From Knufia peltigerae (taxonomy: Eukaryota; Ascomycota; Eurotiomycetes; Chaetothyriales; Trichomeriaceae), in the NCBI GenBank assembly GCA_030247855.1, contig JAPDRN010000051.1:157603-221602 (forward strand): DNA of 64,000 nucleotides. Direction: 5' to 3'. The notes under the pieces were generated by a model. It did not search any database. It was not told the origin of the DNA and worked only from the letters and a program-made list of their open reading frames with translations. The translations under genes and the position numbers were made by a program. Within the stretch, counting starts at the first letter, position 1, and every line of letters begins with the position of its first letter. Of the stretch, positions 1-11,677 are shown piece after piece.

Positions 1-210
1 TAAAGCCACGGCTACCATCCAGAGCTGAGCTCCACGATCACGAACAATCTCTGAGCGATTTAGATAGTATCTGGTAACGCCACTTTGCCCTCAGAGAATG
101 AATGGACCCATCATTCTTGTGATGGTCAAAAGAAGGACTCTGTGGATGACTGAACCTCCTGCAAGTAACGTAGCCTGGCCTCGCCACTCAAGAACTTGGG
201 GACGTCTGGA

Positions 211-2886
211 TCAAGAAAGAGGGTCACTATAGCTAAGATGGTCGTACAAGAATGAATAGTCATAGGTAGCACCCTGGCCCCAGCTTCGCCATCCAAGGCC
301 GCCAGGCTGCGTTTGAAGTGATGTGTCCATCTTCAATTCTTGGAGGCGCGAATCCATGGAGATGGCGGTGCACATGATGTGATCCGAACGACCGCCCAAG
401 TATTTCAGGGCCTCAATGCAACCCGATGCATTTTCGATCAAATCCAGAATGTTTGTGTTTGTCCTAAGCCAGACCAGCTGATCAGGATCGAGACTGGGCT
501 CTTTGGTGCACGTAATCCAAAAGAGCAGAATCTCACAGGACCTTGTGATACTTTGGTAGAGTACCTCCGACCATGGCTCAGTAGTCAGTGCACCTTGGTC
601 AGCAAAGAAAAAGAACTTGTCCTCATGTGCACAGCTCATGCTGCAAAAGTCGGGCAGGATTGCTACGCTGGCCACTCTCGATATGGCATAAGCGTTATCT
701 TTTCGAAGGCCCCAAACCAAAGCAGACGATTGGCGCAGCGAGCGCTGAACGGATTCGGATTGGCCAGTCTCATCAATAAGTTCGATATGACGAGCCAGGA
801 TCAGGCAAGCCAAATGCCAATGACTACATATCATGAGATACCATGACTTGAGCTTCAAGGACAGTTGGGCAAGGTGAACCCTACAATCCTCGAGAAATTC
901 GGCATACTGCTTCGTCACATATTGGTAGATTTGGCACGTTTCCCCAATGTGTTTTTCGAGGTCGTACGGGGCCGAGGCACTGGCTGTACTGGTCTGTATG
1001 ACGGGTAACCTCCGCCAAAGAAGATTCTTCAGTGCGAGGACCTCCTGCAGCACTCGTGCCGCCACCTCGTCCGTCCATGGCCATCGTGGAGCTGCCATAC
1101 CAAACTTACAGACCGATTCGGGAGCCAGAGAATCCCACATGCTCACTGCTCGATTTGCACTGAACACCGCCTCCGAGGCGGAATACTCTGACGGCTCCAC
1201 ATCCTCGATCTCAAAGACGGATTCCTGGTCGGGAATGACTGGAAGCCGGTCTTTCATGACTGCCGTTGTGGTGTCACACATGACTCCGAAACGAAACATG
1301 ACACTGAAAGCCAGATAGCCTTGCCGAGGAATGGATTTCGGTAACACGAGCCCTCTCCGTGGAATAGAATCGGCGGCTTTGTTCGCCGTTGCAACGATGT
1401 CTCTCTTCCAGGAGAGAAGCTGTCGGACCGCAAGTACGGTATGATCAAGAGGACTGTGAGCCCCAGGCGACCGTGGTGAAGTGGATTCTTGGTGAGTTGG
1501 ACTCGTGCCAAAAGGGTTCTTGTCGGCAACCCGAGGTTTGCGAAACCATGAGAATAACAGCTGTGCGAGGATCACTTGAAACGATTTGAGACCCAGACAG
1601 CTGTGAAGCGCATCCTCAGCCTCTCGCTGCAATTCTTGCTGCAAAGGGGATTGGACATGTCCAAATTTTATCCCAGCAGTGTGAATGGCCCACTGATCTG
1701 TGAATTCTGCGGACTTAGCTTGGTCTGGCTGAAGCCATTGGCTGGCAAACGCCATGACAGCGTATGTGAAAGCATTTGAAGCTTTGTCACTGTCTTGCTG
1801 ACTGAGAGGTTGCCTGCGAAGCGGGTCGAGCATCTTGTCGAGATTTTTGGCCAGTTGCAAGAAACTGAAGCTCCCACGGAGCGGGGTGTGGTCTTGCATA
1901 TATCGCCAGTTCCATCCTTGAAAGTAGAGTGAAGGGATGTTCTCAAAACTTTCGAGATATATTTGGAGGAGCTTTCTGGAAATCAGACCTTTGGTGTAGC
2001 TCTGTACTAGCTGGAACTCCTGGCTACTGACTTCTACTTCCCTCGATGGAGTGGAAAGGCCTATGGGAGAGTAATGGACAGGCTGGTAAATCGATCGATC
2101 TGCTTCAAACGAGCCATGAGGCGCGCCTCGGATCTCTGCGGCATGGCCTGGACCTGCAGTGGCGGTTGTCACGTACTCTTCTATGCCCTTTGGAATTTCG
2201 GTGGACAATGTGTAACCGAAACTTGGTAGATGAGCGCGCCATGATGACGATGATGATGATGGCGGTTCCCAGGTGTCAAAGGTCATCACAGTCCCTGCCT
2301 CGTCGAGCCTTTTCGACAGTAGGAAGCCTTCTTCTCCACTAACGTCAGAAGTCGGAATTTCGGACGGACTAGTAACCAGCCAATGAAAGGATTGAGGCGC
2401 GCAGTCAAATGTGTGAGCGGTTGTTCCCAACATATCGCCTGTCCAGGGAAGAGAACCACTGTCAATCGCTAAATCAGTGGAGCCCACATCCTGCGCATGG
2501 TGGCAATCTCCATGGCCGGAAGCCGGTTGAATTGGAGCGTCCATGGGCATGTCTCCTGACGGGCTCGCAGGCTGTGGACGCAGACGCGGCATCCTGAGAG
2601 GCTGCAAATCTTGTTCGTAGTGAACGAAATCGTAGTCTTTGGAGAACTTTTGTTTCAGCCTTTCCGGTAGTGATCCACGCGGGAGTTGCTGGAGCCAGTT
2701 GAATGTGCATTTTCTTTTCGATTTCTGGCAGCTTGAGCAGGCCACCGCCTGTGCGGCACCACGCTGCAACGGATTTGCGCCATTTGTCACCGCGTCGCAG
2801 GCCCGTCGACCTTGGCGGCAACGGTCGCAGCTCTGATATTGCTTTCTCGGCCTTGCCATATGGTTATGCGTCCTGGTCGTCACCAT
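211..2886 (-). CDS. Zn2Cys6 fungal transcription factor
   Basis: An 891-residue intronless ORF encoding a nuclear DNA-binding regulator. The N-terminus has a zinc binuclear cluster with cysteines at residues 20, 23, 30, 50, 53 and 60 (CX2CX6CX19CX2CX6C), preceded by basic residues. The loop between the third and fourth cysteines is long. Residues about 290-400 look like the start of a fungal-specific middle homology region, and the C-terminus is aromatic. A second ATG at 2859 (protein starting MARPRKQ) is an equally good start. It is divergent from the TRI12-like pump and shares a 1.1-kb intergenic region with it, so it could control that pump; this is inference. The target genes are unknown. 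Confidence 0.88.
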   Translation of the reverse strand: MVTTRTHNHMARPRKQYQSCDRCRQGRRACDAVTNGANPLQRGAAQAVACSSCQKSKRKCTFNWLQQLPRGSLPERLKQKFSKDYDFVHYEQDLQPLRMPRLRPQPASPSGDMPMDAPIQPASGHGDCHHAQDVGSTDLAIDSGSLPWTGDMLGTTAHTFDCAPQSFHWLVTSPSEIPTSDVSGEEGFLLSKRLDEAGTVMTFDTWEPPSSSSSSWRAHLPSFGYTLSTEIPKGIEEYVTTATAGPGHAAEIRGAPHGSFEADRSIYQPVHYSPIGLSTPSREVEVSSQEFQLVQSYTKGLISRKLLQIYLESFENIPSLYFQGWNWRYMQDHTPLRGSFSFLQLAKNLDKMLDPLRRQPLSQQDSDKASNAFTYAVMAFASQWLQPDQAKSAEFTDQWAIHTAGIKFGHVQSPLQQELQREAEDALHSCLGLKSFQVILAQLLFSWFRKPRVADKNPFGTSPTHQESTSPRSPGAHSPLDHTVLAVRQLLSWKRDIVATANKAADSIPRRGLVLPKSIPRQGYLAFSVMFRFGVMCDTTTAVMKDRLPVIPDQESVFEIEDVEPSEYSASEAVFSANRAVSMWDSLAPESVCKFGMAAPRWPWTDEVAARVLQEVLALKNLLWRRLPVIQTSTASASAPYDLEKHIGETCQIYQYVTKQYAEFLEDCRVHLAQLSLKLKSWYLMICSHWHLACLILARHIELIDETGQSESVQRSLRQSSALVWGLRKDNAYAISRVASVAILPDFCSMSCAHEDKFFFFADQGALTTEPWSEVLYQSITRSCEILLFWITCTKEPSLDPDQLVWLRTNTNILDLIENASGCIEALKYLGGRSDHIMCTAISMDSRLQELKMDTSLQTQPGGLGWRSWGQGATYDYSFLYDHLSYSDPLS

Positions 2887-4016
2887 GCATGTCTCAACCT
2901 AGGCCGCTGACTACCGTAGGATCTTGCGCTTGGAGGAGGGAATAGGGCAGAAGCACCTTCAGGTAGTTTTGGAAAGCTGCCGAGGAGTAAGGCTCGACCT
3001 ACTCACCACCGTCGCCACCCCTCGCTCGCCCACCCGTTGGTCATAGGCATATCACGTGCCACGGTTGTTGTTTTCTCTGCGTCACAATGCGGTTCCACTA
3101 AGACTGTCATTGGCTCGATGTCGATGTCACCAAGGATGTGGGACGCACCAAGCTCTTCAGTCAGAATTCCTAGTCTTTTTCGATTCAGTCTCGAAGGATG
3201 GTTCCGCCAGAGCGATAATTGGCCGATCAGGTTGTGTGACTACCTCGGCGACTTTCAAATGATGGGAGGCAATGCGTGATGGCCGACACAAATACACCCC
3301 GGCAGGATCGACACCAGGAACTTTCACAAAGCAAACGCCTTTGCTACTGTAACTGCACGGGCGACGGATATTGGAATGACCGTGACATCGTCGGCTAATC
3401 CAGCATTGATCCCCTCTAAGATGAATTGACTTACGAAAGATTCTTCGAGCCCACAGCTATTCTACGTATAGAAACCCCCTTTTTTCTTCTCCCTAGCAAA
3501 AAACCAAAAGAAAAGCCGAAGAGTAGCCAGAGAGGAGGAAAAACGAGGAGAGAACACGAACCAAACAGAATCACCCCACCCTAGCACTTCAAACATTGAT
3601 CACAGGTATCCCGCAGTCATCGTATACAACCGGTGCCCACCAGCGTCGAGACCCAGTCAGCCTTTGATGACTAGTACTTGAGCAGCTCTTACCCAGATGA
3701 GCTTCTCATTGGCTTTAGACCCATCGCGCAAATTCAATACCTCCCCGCAGCAACTCCAGACCATGAGTTCCCGAGACGGCTTCTTAGCCCCAGCTCCCCC
3801 AGAATGGGGCTGCCTCGGTGACTAGCTATACGAGTTTCGGCTTTGAGTCGAGGCACCAGGAGATATCGAACCAAAACACTGATATAACACCACCCCGGCC
3901 TTGTTCAAGCACGCGCTTTTTTCCTGATCAAGGTCCGTAAGTTCGAAAGACAACAGTGCAATCTAGGCAAGAGGACAACAGAACTGACTCTCCTTGGACC
4001 AAGTTGCACCGCTACC
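2887..4016. promoter_or_regulatory. Shared intergenic region between divergent regulator and TRI12-like pump
   Basis: 1.1 kb with no convincing coding sequence. It holds a pyrimidine run followed by a purine-rich run around 3478-3550, then the presumed leader of the pump. No motif stands out clearly. Confidence 0.4.
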
Positions 4017-6275
4017 ATGGCCGATTCGGGTCTTCGACACCGTGGTCACCACGACCACAATTCTGCCGAGCTTACTGAACTTCAACGCCTCGAACTCGAG
4101 CACGCTCAACGAGATACCGGCGCTCTTGAAGATCTCCAGAACTCGGATGCCCTCGTCACCGATCAATCCGAGTTCACTGGACGGTATTACTTCCGAATGG
4201 CAACAGCATGTTTCTCTATCAGTATGGGTACTACTGGTTCATACTTCGGCTTCACCTGCCCGGCATCTCTGCTGACCTACATCAATGAGGATATTGGTAA
4301 GCATCTCCCCGCCCAGTGGCAGTGAAGGGATTCAGTCTTACTGACTTGAACAACAGGACCCAGCAACAACGCTAGCTTGGTCTCCATCATCTGGACTGCT
4401 GCTTGTGCCATTTCGATTATTCTTTTCGGTCGATTGTCTGATAAGTTCGGCCGAAGATGGTTTGTCGTTGGAGCTTCATTCATGGGTGTTATCGGAGGTA
4501 TCATTGCCTCTCGGGCTCAGAACATGGATACACTCGTCGGCGCAAATGTAAGTCTCTATTAGTCACTTACCGTGAGCGAAAGGGCGGTTTACTGAATCTT
4601 TCTAGGTCTTGATCGGTCTCTCTGGTGGTGTCCACACCTGTTATGGTCTGACCATGGGTGAACTCGTCCCCAACCGCTACAAGACAGCAGCCTTTTCCGC
4701 GGTCGTGGTTCTGTGTTTCGTTGGTATCTCCTTTGCGCCAATCATTGGTGGGTTACGTCTTGGTGACACCGAAATCGTCTTCGTCTCTAACGTTTGAAAC
4801 AGGCTTCAGGCTCATTAAGCTTGGTCCAGGATGGAGATTCATCTACTATATCTACATCATCTTCATGGCTATCGCGACCACCTCGCAATTCTTCTTCTAC
4901 AAGCCGCCGTCATTTAAGCAGCTTCACGGTGGAAAGCGAACCATCATGCAAGAAGTCAAGCGTATTGACTTCGTCGGATTGTTCCTTCTGACCGCCGGAA
5001 TCGTGCTCTTCATCCTCGGTATCTCGTGGGGTGGTCAACCCGTTCCATGGAAGTCGGCACAGATTCTCTGCCTTCTTATCATCGGCTTTGTGCTCTGTGT
5101 GCTGTTTGTTCTTTGGGGTAAGGTCTTCCCCCGATTCGATATACACTTCGTGAGACTGACGATATCGCTCAACAGAGATCTACTCCAACGTGCCGAATCC
5201 TCTCATGCCTATGTATTTCTTCAAAGATATCAAAGGATTTACCTGCTTGGCAATTATCGATGCGATTTCCGGAGCTGGATATGTTGCGCCTTCCGTCATC
5301 TGGCCTATGCGTACGTATATGTTCATCTTCACTGTTTCAACCGCGAGGTTGACCTTCATCTCACAGAGGTCGCCAATATCTACGCTGCTGGTTCCAATCC
5401 TGTCGGCTGGGAAGAACAGGCATGGTTGACCTCAGCCGTGACATTCGCCATCGTCGGAGGTATCGTGTTCTGGGGAGCTGTTCTGCCAATCATCAAGCAT
5501 GTCAAGAAACAAATGATCCTGATGGCATTGATGGTGCTCGCCTTCTCCGGAGGTCTCATTGCCTCGAGCAGAGACAACAAAGGTCGAAATGCGGCATTTG
5601 CCTTCCTGTCAATGTTTGCCGATGGTATGCTCGAGATCACACCACTGTCATTGGTGCAAATTTCTGCCAACGATGCCGATCTAGGCACGGTCTTCGGTAA
5701 GTACTTGTTCGCCAACATGCCTAGTAAGAACTTTGTGCTAGCATGAAAATTCAGGAATCATCTGTCTCTTCAGAACTGTCAATGGCTCGATCTTCACTGC
5801 CATCTACCTAGCCATCTTCCAAAACACACTCCCCAAGGAAATCGCCAAGCTTGTCCCCAGCGCCGTCGAGGCCGCTGGACTTCCCTCCTCATCTCTTGGT
5901 GAACTAATGACGGCTGTCGGTGTGGGTACCGCCGATGCTTTGAACGCAGTTCCTGGCATGACCGGCGGCATCCTAAATGCCACTCTCGATGCTCTTGTCG
6001 ATGCAAAGACTGCTTCCTTCTCCTACATGTACTATGCCACCATCCCAGTCAATGTCATTATGTTGGGTGCAGTTCTTTTGATGAAGGACTACGACAAGCT
6101 TCTTACTACTCACGTCCCTCGACAAGTCTACGCCAATGGTGAAGGTGTTGAGCACCACGAGAAGGTCGGCGACGTTGAGGGAAGCCGCGCACACCCAAGC
6201 TCCGAGAAGGGACAGAACCTTGAGATTGAAGCTGCTGGGGCTGGCAGTAACTCCGACCGCGAAGATGTCCGCTAA
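4017..6275 (+). CDS. TRI12-family major facilitator (siderophore/toxin efflux type)
   Basis: Seven exons: 4017-4296, 4357-4547, 4606-4747, 4803-5117, 5176-5310, 5367-5696 and 5755-6275. All junctions keep phase and give 637 residues, the usual size for 14-TM fungal TRI12 pumps. The hydrophilic N-terminus (about 60 residues) leads into the first membrane segment. The MFS signature loop reads GRLSDKFGRRW. The C-terminal tail after the last segment is charged and cytosolic. In this family members export trichothecenes or take up or export siderophores across the plasma membrane; the substrate here is not predictable. It is divergent from the 891-residue regulator and convergent with the ACS symporter. 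Confidence 0.9.
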
Positions 6276-6923
6276 ACAGACATTTCGCGAGCTTTTTCTA
6301 AGGTCCTTCCTTAATACTCAGGCCTGAAGTGGTGATGGGATGGATGTATGCACTTTATAGTGTCATGAGCACCTCAAGGCCGTGGAAGACGTGTATTTAG
6401 CTACCGAGGAGACAAGTGTTGTCGCATGTATATACCTATTCAAATAGGCGCAGCTTGCAAATCTCGCATTGAGACACTTCCAATGCAATGAATCGTTCAG
6501 ATGCTGATAGTCGCACCGACTGGACATATTTGTTCAGTAAAGGTATCCTTTGTATAGGCGTGGGATCGCACTCTACCGTCCCTTCCTTTCTATTGACTCC
6601 TGATTTGATGAACGACGGGATGTCCAGCACTGATGGTCCGCGAAAATGCTGTAAACAGCCACATGCTACTGAAAGCGAGGCATTTGGTCATACGTTGGTG
6701 ATCATCATTGCTTGCTTTGAGAAATCCCTCGTGTACAAAACTGCCAAAGCATCTTTTCTCTAATTCTCACTAATTTCTATGCAGCCTGCTACCGCGGAGG
6801 ACTAGCTCAACCTCGAGAATGTGTAGAATTCTCGACAAGTACAAGTTGTCCACGTCCGAATCGTTGGCCAAGATGTTTGATGCTGCCATTCTGTATTCCG
6901 AGAAGGCATTGTTTGGCACTGTG
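6276..6923. other. Intergenic region between convergent transporter genes
   Basis: 648 bp holding the 3' ends of two convergent genes. No ORF, RNA gene or repeat was recognised. Confidence 0.5.
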
Positions 6924-9049
6924 TTACAGCGTATACCGATATGTAGGAGCTCTATCTCCCATGTCAAGTATTTGTTCCTCCGAGTGTTCAGCGCTGTTAC
7001 GCCCACCCTCTGATTCTCGTGTCTTGTTGATGTGGCGACATATTAGGTAATATGACCCCATGCTCAAGATTGACAGAGCATTGAACCCAAGTACAAGAGA
7101 ATGCCCAAGCCGATAGCGCGGAGCGTCTGTTTTATGGTAGAAATTGGAAGCTGCTGCGCCTCCCATTGTACCAAATCCTACGCTCAATACGTCAGCCAGA
7201 AATCCCACCGCTCGGGACTAGATCATTCAACGCACCAATTTGTATCGCCATTCCAGTTGCACGTTTGGCGTTGGGAGCATAGTTGTTTGAGGAAAGAGTG
7301 AGAAGGCCAGGGAACGCTAGCCATGGTTTTAGATTGCGCCTCGACCAGGAGGTTTGTAGTGGAACGTACCGGGATATATACCACACGTGGCAATAAAACA
7401 TCCTGCATACGTCAAGCCGGGGATGAAAGAGGATGGCGCGACGGCAAGGAGGAACCCGACAAAGACAGCAGCGAAAGATAACAGGACGAATAGTGATCTT
7501 CGCCCGGTGAGGTCTGAGTAGTAGCCTGCGAGGATGCAGCAGACGGCGGCAGCTGTGTAGACGGGCACAGTCAGGAGCTGAGCATGTTCAGCGCTGTATC
7601 CGAGACCGTTGATGATGGTGGGAAGAAAGAGTGAAATGGCATAAACCGCAACAGCCTGTTTGACGCTCGTTATCAACTGCCAGGTATTCAGAGAACGATA
7701 CGCACATTGCCCCAGTATCCAACACAGTGGAATAAGGTCTACACCACATTTAGTCTGGGCGAGTACAAGGCTCCGAGTGGACATACCTGCCAATCTGTGA
7801 ACGCTGCCCATACGTACTTCCATTTGAACCGGCTTGTCAGGTGAGGCTCTCCGGAGGCCGAATTGTATTGGGGCCGGTCGATCTGCAACTGTGCGATCGC
7901 CAGGGATCTCTCGCTGTCGCTCAGGAACCTAGCCTTTGAAGGCTCGTCTGGTATAATCCAATAAGCCATGACAGCAACGATGACGGTGAGGATTCCCTCT
8001 AAGATAAATCTATGTTATCTGTTAGTGTAGAAGTATAAGGTTCCGTGTACATCACACGAACATCCATCTCCAGCCGTGAAGGCCGCAAACACCGTCCATC
8101 TTTACAATTAAGTACGCCAGTAATCCTGAAAAGGCTCCAGCTACAGACGCAGACGCGAAGACCAGGGCCAGCCGTAGCTGTGCATCTGCTCGCGTGTACC
8201 TGAGAGGAGTTCGGTAAGCTCTGTCTTCATCTTGTACATGTTGAAGTTGTTCTTCGCCAGGTAAAGCAAGCACGCCGATTAACTCACCACAAAGATACAT
8301 AAAAAGTTATCCCAGGAACTGAATATGGTTAGCTGTTTGGCAGAAGGTATTTTTGAACTATTAAACGTACATAGCCCGGCCTCCGCTACACCTATACACC
8401 GTATTAGCTTTAGATTTCTTAATATCCTTGAATTAATGTGCATTTACCAAGGAAAAACCTCGCCACGAGCAATCCCGAGTAGCCCTGAACGATGCCTGTC
8501 AAAGTCATCACGATACCTACTCCAAGTTAGTGATTAGTCGAACACCTAGACCAGCTACTTACCCCATACAACCATTATCGAAGGTAGCCAAATACTAGGC
8601 TTGAACCTGACTAGCAAAGCATTGCAGACCGGTTCGAAGAAGCAGTAGGGAAAGAAGAATATTGTCAAACACCTAGTTTTATTCAGTTTTCCCTGCCGAG
8701 GTCCATGCGGCAGCCGTCTCACCAGTTGTACTCGTTCCCGGTGAGGTGAAGATCTTTAGAAAGGCCTTGGATATTAGCATTGCCGATGCTGCCTTCACAA
8801 CGATTAGCAAAGGCGACTGGCATAGGCGGGGGTATGATCCGAACCTCTATCGAGGAAACTCAACAGGTAAAGCACAGCCAATATTGGAATGATGCGCACG
8901 TCAAGCTTTCGAAGAAGCTTTTTGTATTTTTTCTCGTCATCAGCATCAACTTGATGTGAAGTCTTGCTTGCTGGCTTTGGGAGCTTTCCCACAATGTTTT
9001 CTTCGTGGTGGCAGATGTCTTCATTCTTGAGCGGGTCTTTCAGATCCAT
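6924..9049 (-). CDS. ACS-family (Dal5-like) anion:cation symporter
   Basis: Twelve exons read on the minus strand: 9049-8845, 8792-8723, 8672-8563, 8516-8448, 8391-8371, 8318-8288, 8199-8056, 8009-7787, 7738-7706, 7655-7370, 7316-7236 and 7177-6924. Every junction keeps phase and gives 508 residues, typical for the family. Motifs include FLDRGSIGNANIQGLS after TM1, GNEYNW before TM2, FFFPYCFFEP, RFFLGVAEAGL with LFPGITFYVS after it, and the C-terminal GDRAPTYRYTL that many fungal members share. Known members import organic anions such as allantoate, nicotinate, pantothenate and sugar acids. It is divergent from the dehydratase gene, which suggests a shared substrate pathway. Two exons are micro-exons of 21 and 31 nt. 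Confidence 0.9.
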
Positions 9050-9692
9050 CTTGGAATGCAGAGGAAAAGAGAGGCCAGCAGGCTCAAAGGGTGGCCGGCA
9101 TAGCACATATCTATAAGGACGAATGCTTCTTTGACCAGAATGGGGGCCCAGTAACTGTTGCTCTCTCCCTTTCACGCTTTCTACAGTCCATGGTGGTGGC
9201 TGGTGGGTCAGGGGCCGCCTTGATTATCCTGCCACCACCGGCTACGGCCCACATCTTCAATTGAGGCTGCAAAGCCTTCAACATTGCGAGCAACCATGAC
9301 CGTTCGATTTATGATAACGAATGAGTCTGGCAGAATATGATACAAAACTTGTTCGATCGGGTGCGGTGTCATTACCGTTGCCGGTGGTCATCGCCGTAAC
9401 CGACTCCGTCAGCCAATAGCAGGACAATAGTGTTGTGGGCCTCGTGCCATGCTGGGGTCGCCCCTTTACGTGTATCTCAGGTGGTCATGCCCTAGCCCAC
9501 CACAAGGTCAGCTTCACAGATATGCCGATTCACCTCATGAGGCTAGCCAATGGCAAAATCGATATATCACTCTCATAAACATATCTTGCACAAAGTTCTC
9601 ATTGCATGCGAACACAAACTCTTCATTTCCAGAGCGCAAGGTCGACTATTCCAATTGCATCTATTAACATTCCTCTACCAGAGTGTCTGAGA
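9050..9692. promoter_or_regulatory. Bidirectional promoter of ACS symporter and IlvD dehydratase
   Basis: The 643-bp region between the two divergent start codons. It contains a CGG-N8-CCG inverted triplet at 9364-9377, an overlapping CGG-N9-CCG at 9382-9396, and a CCAAT box at 9413-9417. CGG/CCG pairs are the usual binding elements of Zn2Cys6 dimers, and two such regulators lie in the same cluster. Binding is inferred. Confidence 0.45.
9364..9377. promoter_or_regulatory. CGG-N8-CCG palindrome, candidate Zn2Cys6 site
   Basis: Inverted CGG/CCG triplets spaced by eight bases in the shared promoter. The same spacing recurs at 16797-16810 upstream of the short-chain dehydrogenase. A single copy is easily found by chance. 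Confidence 0.3.
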
Positions 9693-11677
9693 ATGAATTC
9701 AGAATACCAAACAAGAGAGCCGGGCTGTAATGACAGCAGTCAAGGCAAATATGTGATGTTCAACCAACTTCCTGAAGGGTCTCTGAATGACCGCGGCGAG
9801 CCTGCATTGAACAGGTACTCAACTTTCATCACAAAGGATCACGACTACCCTGCTTCTCAAGTGAGTAGCTCTTGACAGATGCCTTCTGCTTGTGCCGAAT
9901 CCTCATAATTCACAGGCTATGTTATACGCAGCTGGCATCCCTGACAAGGATGCTATGCAAAATAGCCCTCACGTTGGAATAGCATCAGTGTGGTGGGAGG
10001 GTAACCCCTGCAAGTACGTGACCATCTTCTCATGTCTCAACAGAGCACTGACATGAGACAGTATGCATCGTGTGTAGACCCTGATGCGATTTCCTGTGCC
10101 GTGCTGACCACAGTTTGTCAGTCCTGGATCTGGCAAAGGTTGTGAAAGATTCGGTGACGAAAGAGGGATTCATAGGATGGCAATATAATACTGTGGGAGT
10201 ATCAGACGCTATCACTGTTGGGACGGAGGGCATGCGATATTCGCTGCAAACCAGAGAACTGATAGCGGACAGCTTGGAGACTGTGACTTGTGCACAGCAT
10301 CATGACGCTAATATTGCGGTAGCTGGTTGTGACAAAAACATGCCTGGCGTTGTTATGGCAATGGCACGTCACAATCGACCTTCGCTCATGATATACGGAG
10401 GCACTATCAAACCAGGATACTCAAAGCTGCTGCGGCAGGTGGTTAACGTGGGGAAGTGCTGGGAGGCCCAAGGTGCTTACCAGTACGGCACACTGGCCAA
10501 AGCGGTTGGCGATCCTTCCAAAACACCCGATGATGTCCTCGAAGATATCATTCAAGGAGCCTGCCCCGGTGCAGGTGCATGTGGGGGCATGTACACGGCC
10601 AATACGATGGCAACTGCAATTGAAGTTATGGGTTTGATGTTGCCTGGTTCGTCGTCTAGCCCCGCTACTTCCTCCACCAAGATGAGGGAATGTCAAAAGG
10701 CGGGTAAATACATTGGCATCTGCATGGAGAGAAGCATCCGGCCTCGGGATCTCTTGACGAAGCAAGCCTTTGAGAACGCTCTGACCATGACCATGGCTCT
10801 CGGCGGATCAACAAACGGCGCGCTTCATCTGCTGGCAATTGCCTCTTCTGCTGAGGTGCCCTTATCACTGGCCGACATTCAGCGAGTGAGTGACAAAGTG
10901 CCATATATTGCTAATCTTGCACCTGCGGGCCAATATCTTATGGCTGACCTATACGATGCCGGTGGTATACCGGCGGTTTGTAAGCTATTGGTGGCTGCAG
11001 GCTTTCTCAATGGCTCAGTGCCTACCATCACAGGGAAAACTTTGGGAGAAAACATCGAGTCGTTCCCGTCCTTGAGTCAAGATCAAGTGATTATCCGACC
11101 ACTGAGCAACCCAATCAAGCCATCAGGTCACCTTCAAGTTCTAAGGGGGAATCTTGCACCGGGAGGAGCTGTTGCCAAGATTAGCGGGAAAGAAGGCACT
11201 TCCTTCGTTGGCAAGGCTCGAGTGTTTGACAAAGAGAAATACTTGAATGCTGCTCTGAACGCAGGTCAAATCCCTCGAGACGAGCAGCTCGTGCTCGTTG
11301 TCCGTTATGAAGGCCCGAAGGGTGGACCTGGGATGCCTGAGCAACTGAAAGCATCAGCAGCAATCATCGGGGCTCAGCTGAAGAACGTAGCGTTGGTAAC
11401 AGACGGAAGATACTCAGGAGCCTCACATGGGTTTATCGTCGGCCACGTCGTACCCGAGGCGATCATGGGTGGTCCCATTGCGATTGTGCAAGATGGAGAC
11501 ACCATAAGAATTTCTGCGGACACTAATGAGATCTCTGTAGATTTGACAGACGCCGAAATCAAGGATAGACTGAAGGCGTGGAAGCCACCGCCAAGCATGG
11601 TCACGCGAGGAGTGTTAGCCAAGTATCAGAGGTTGGTGGGATCAGCAGCAACAGGCGCTGTCACCGACCTGTTCTAA
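9693..11677 (+). CDS. Dihydroxy-acid dehydratase paralogue (IlvD/EDD family)
   Basis: Four exons, 9693-9860, 9916-10013, 10062-10069 (8 nt) and 10122-11677, giving 609 residues. It belongs to the Fe-S dehydratases that remove water from 2,3-dihydroxy acids. Probable cluster ligands are Cys88 (EGNPCNMH), Cys161 (GCDKNMPG) and Cys245 ([12 protein letters not shown]). The family serine lies in [11 protein letters not shown] (about Ser523). Similarity over the whole length is to fungal Ilv3-like proteins rather than bacterial pentonate dehydratases. No clear mitochondrial transit peptide precedes the conserved start, so it is probably not the biosynthetic ILV3 enzyme. An upstream in-frame ATG at 9606 would add 29 residues. 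Its position beside a symporter, regulators and an SDR suggests a catabolic role (inference). Confidence 0.9.
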
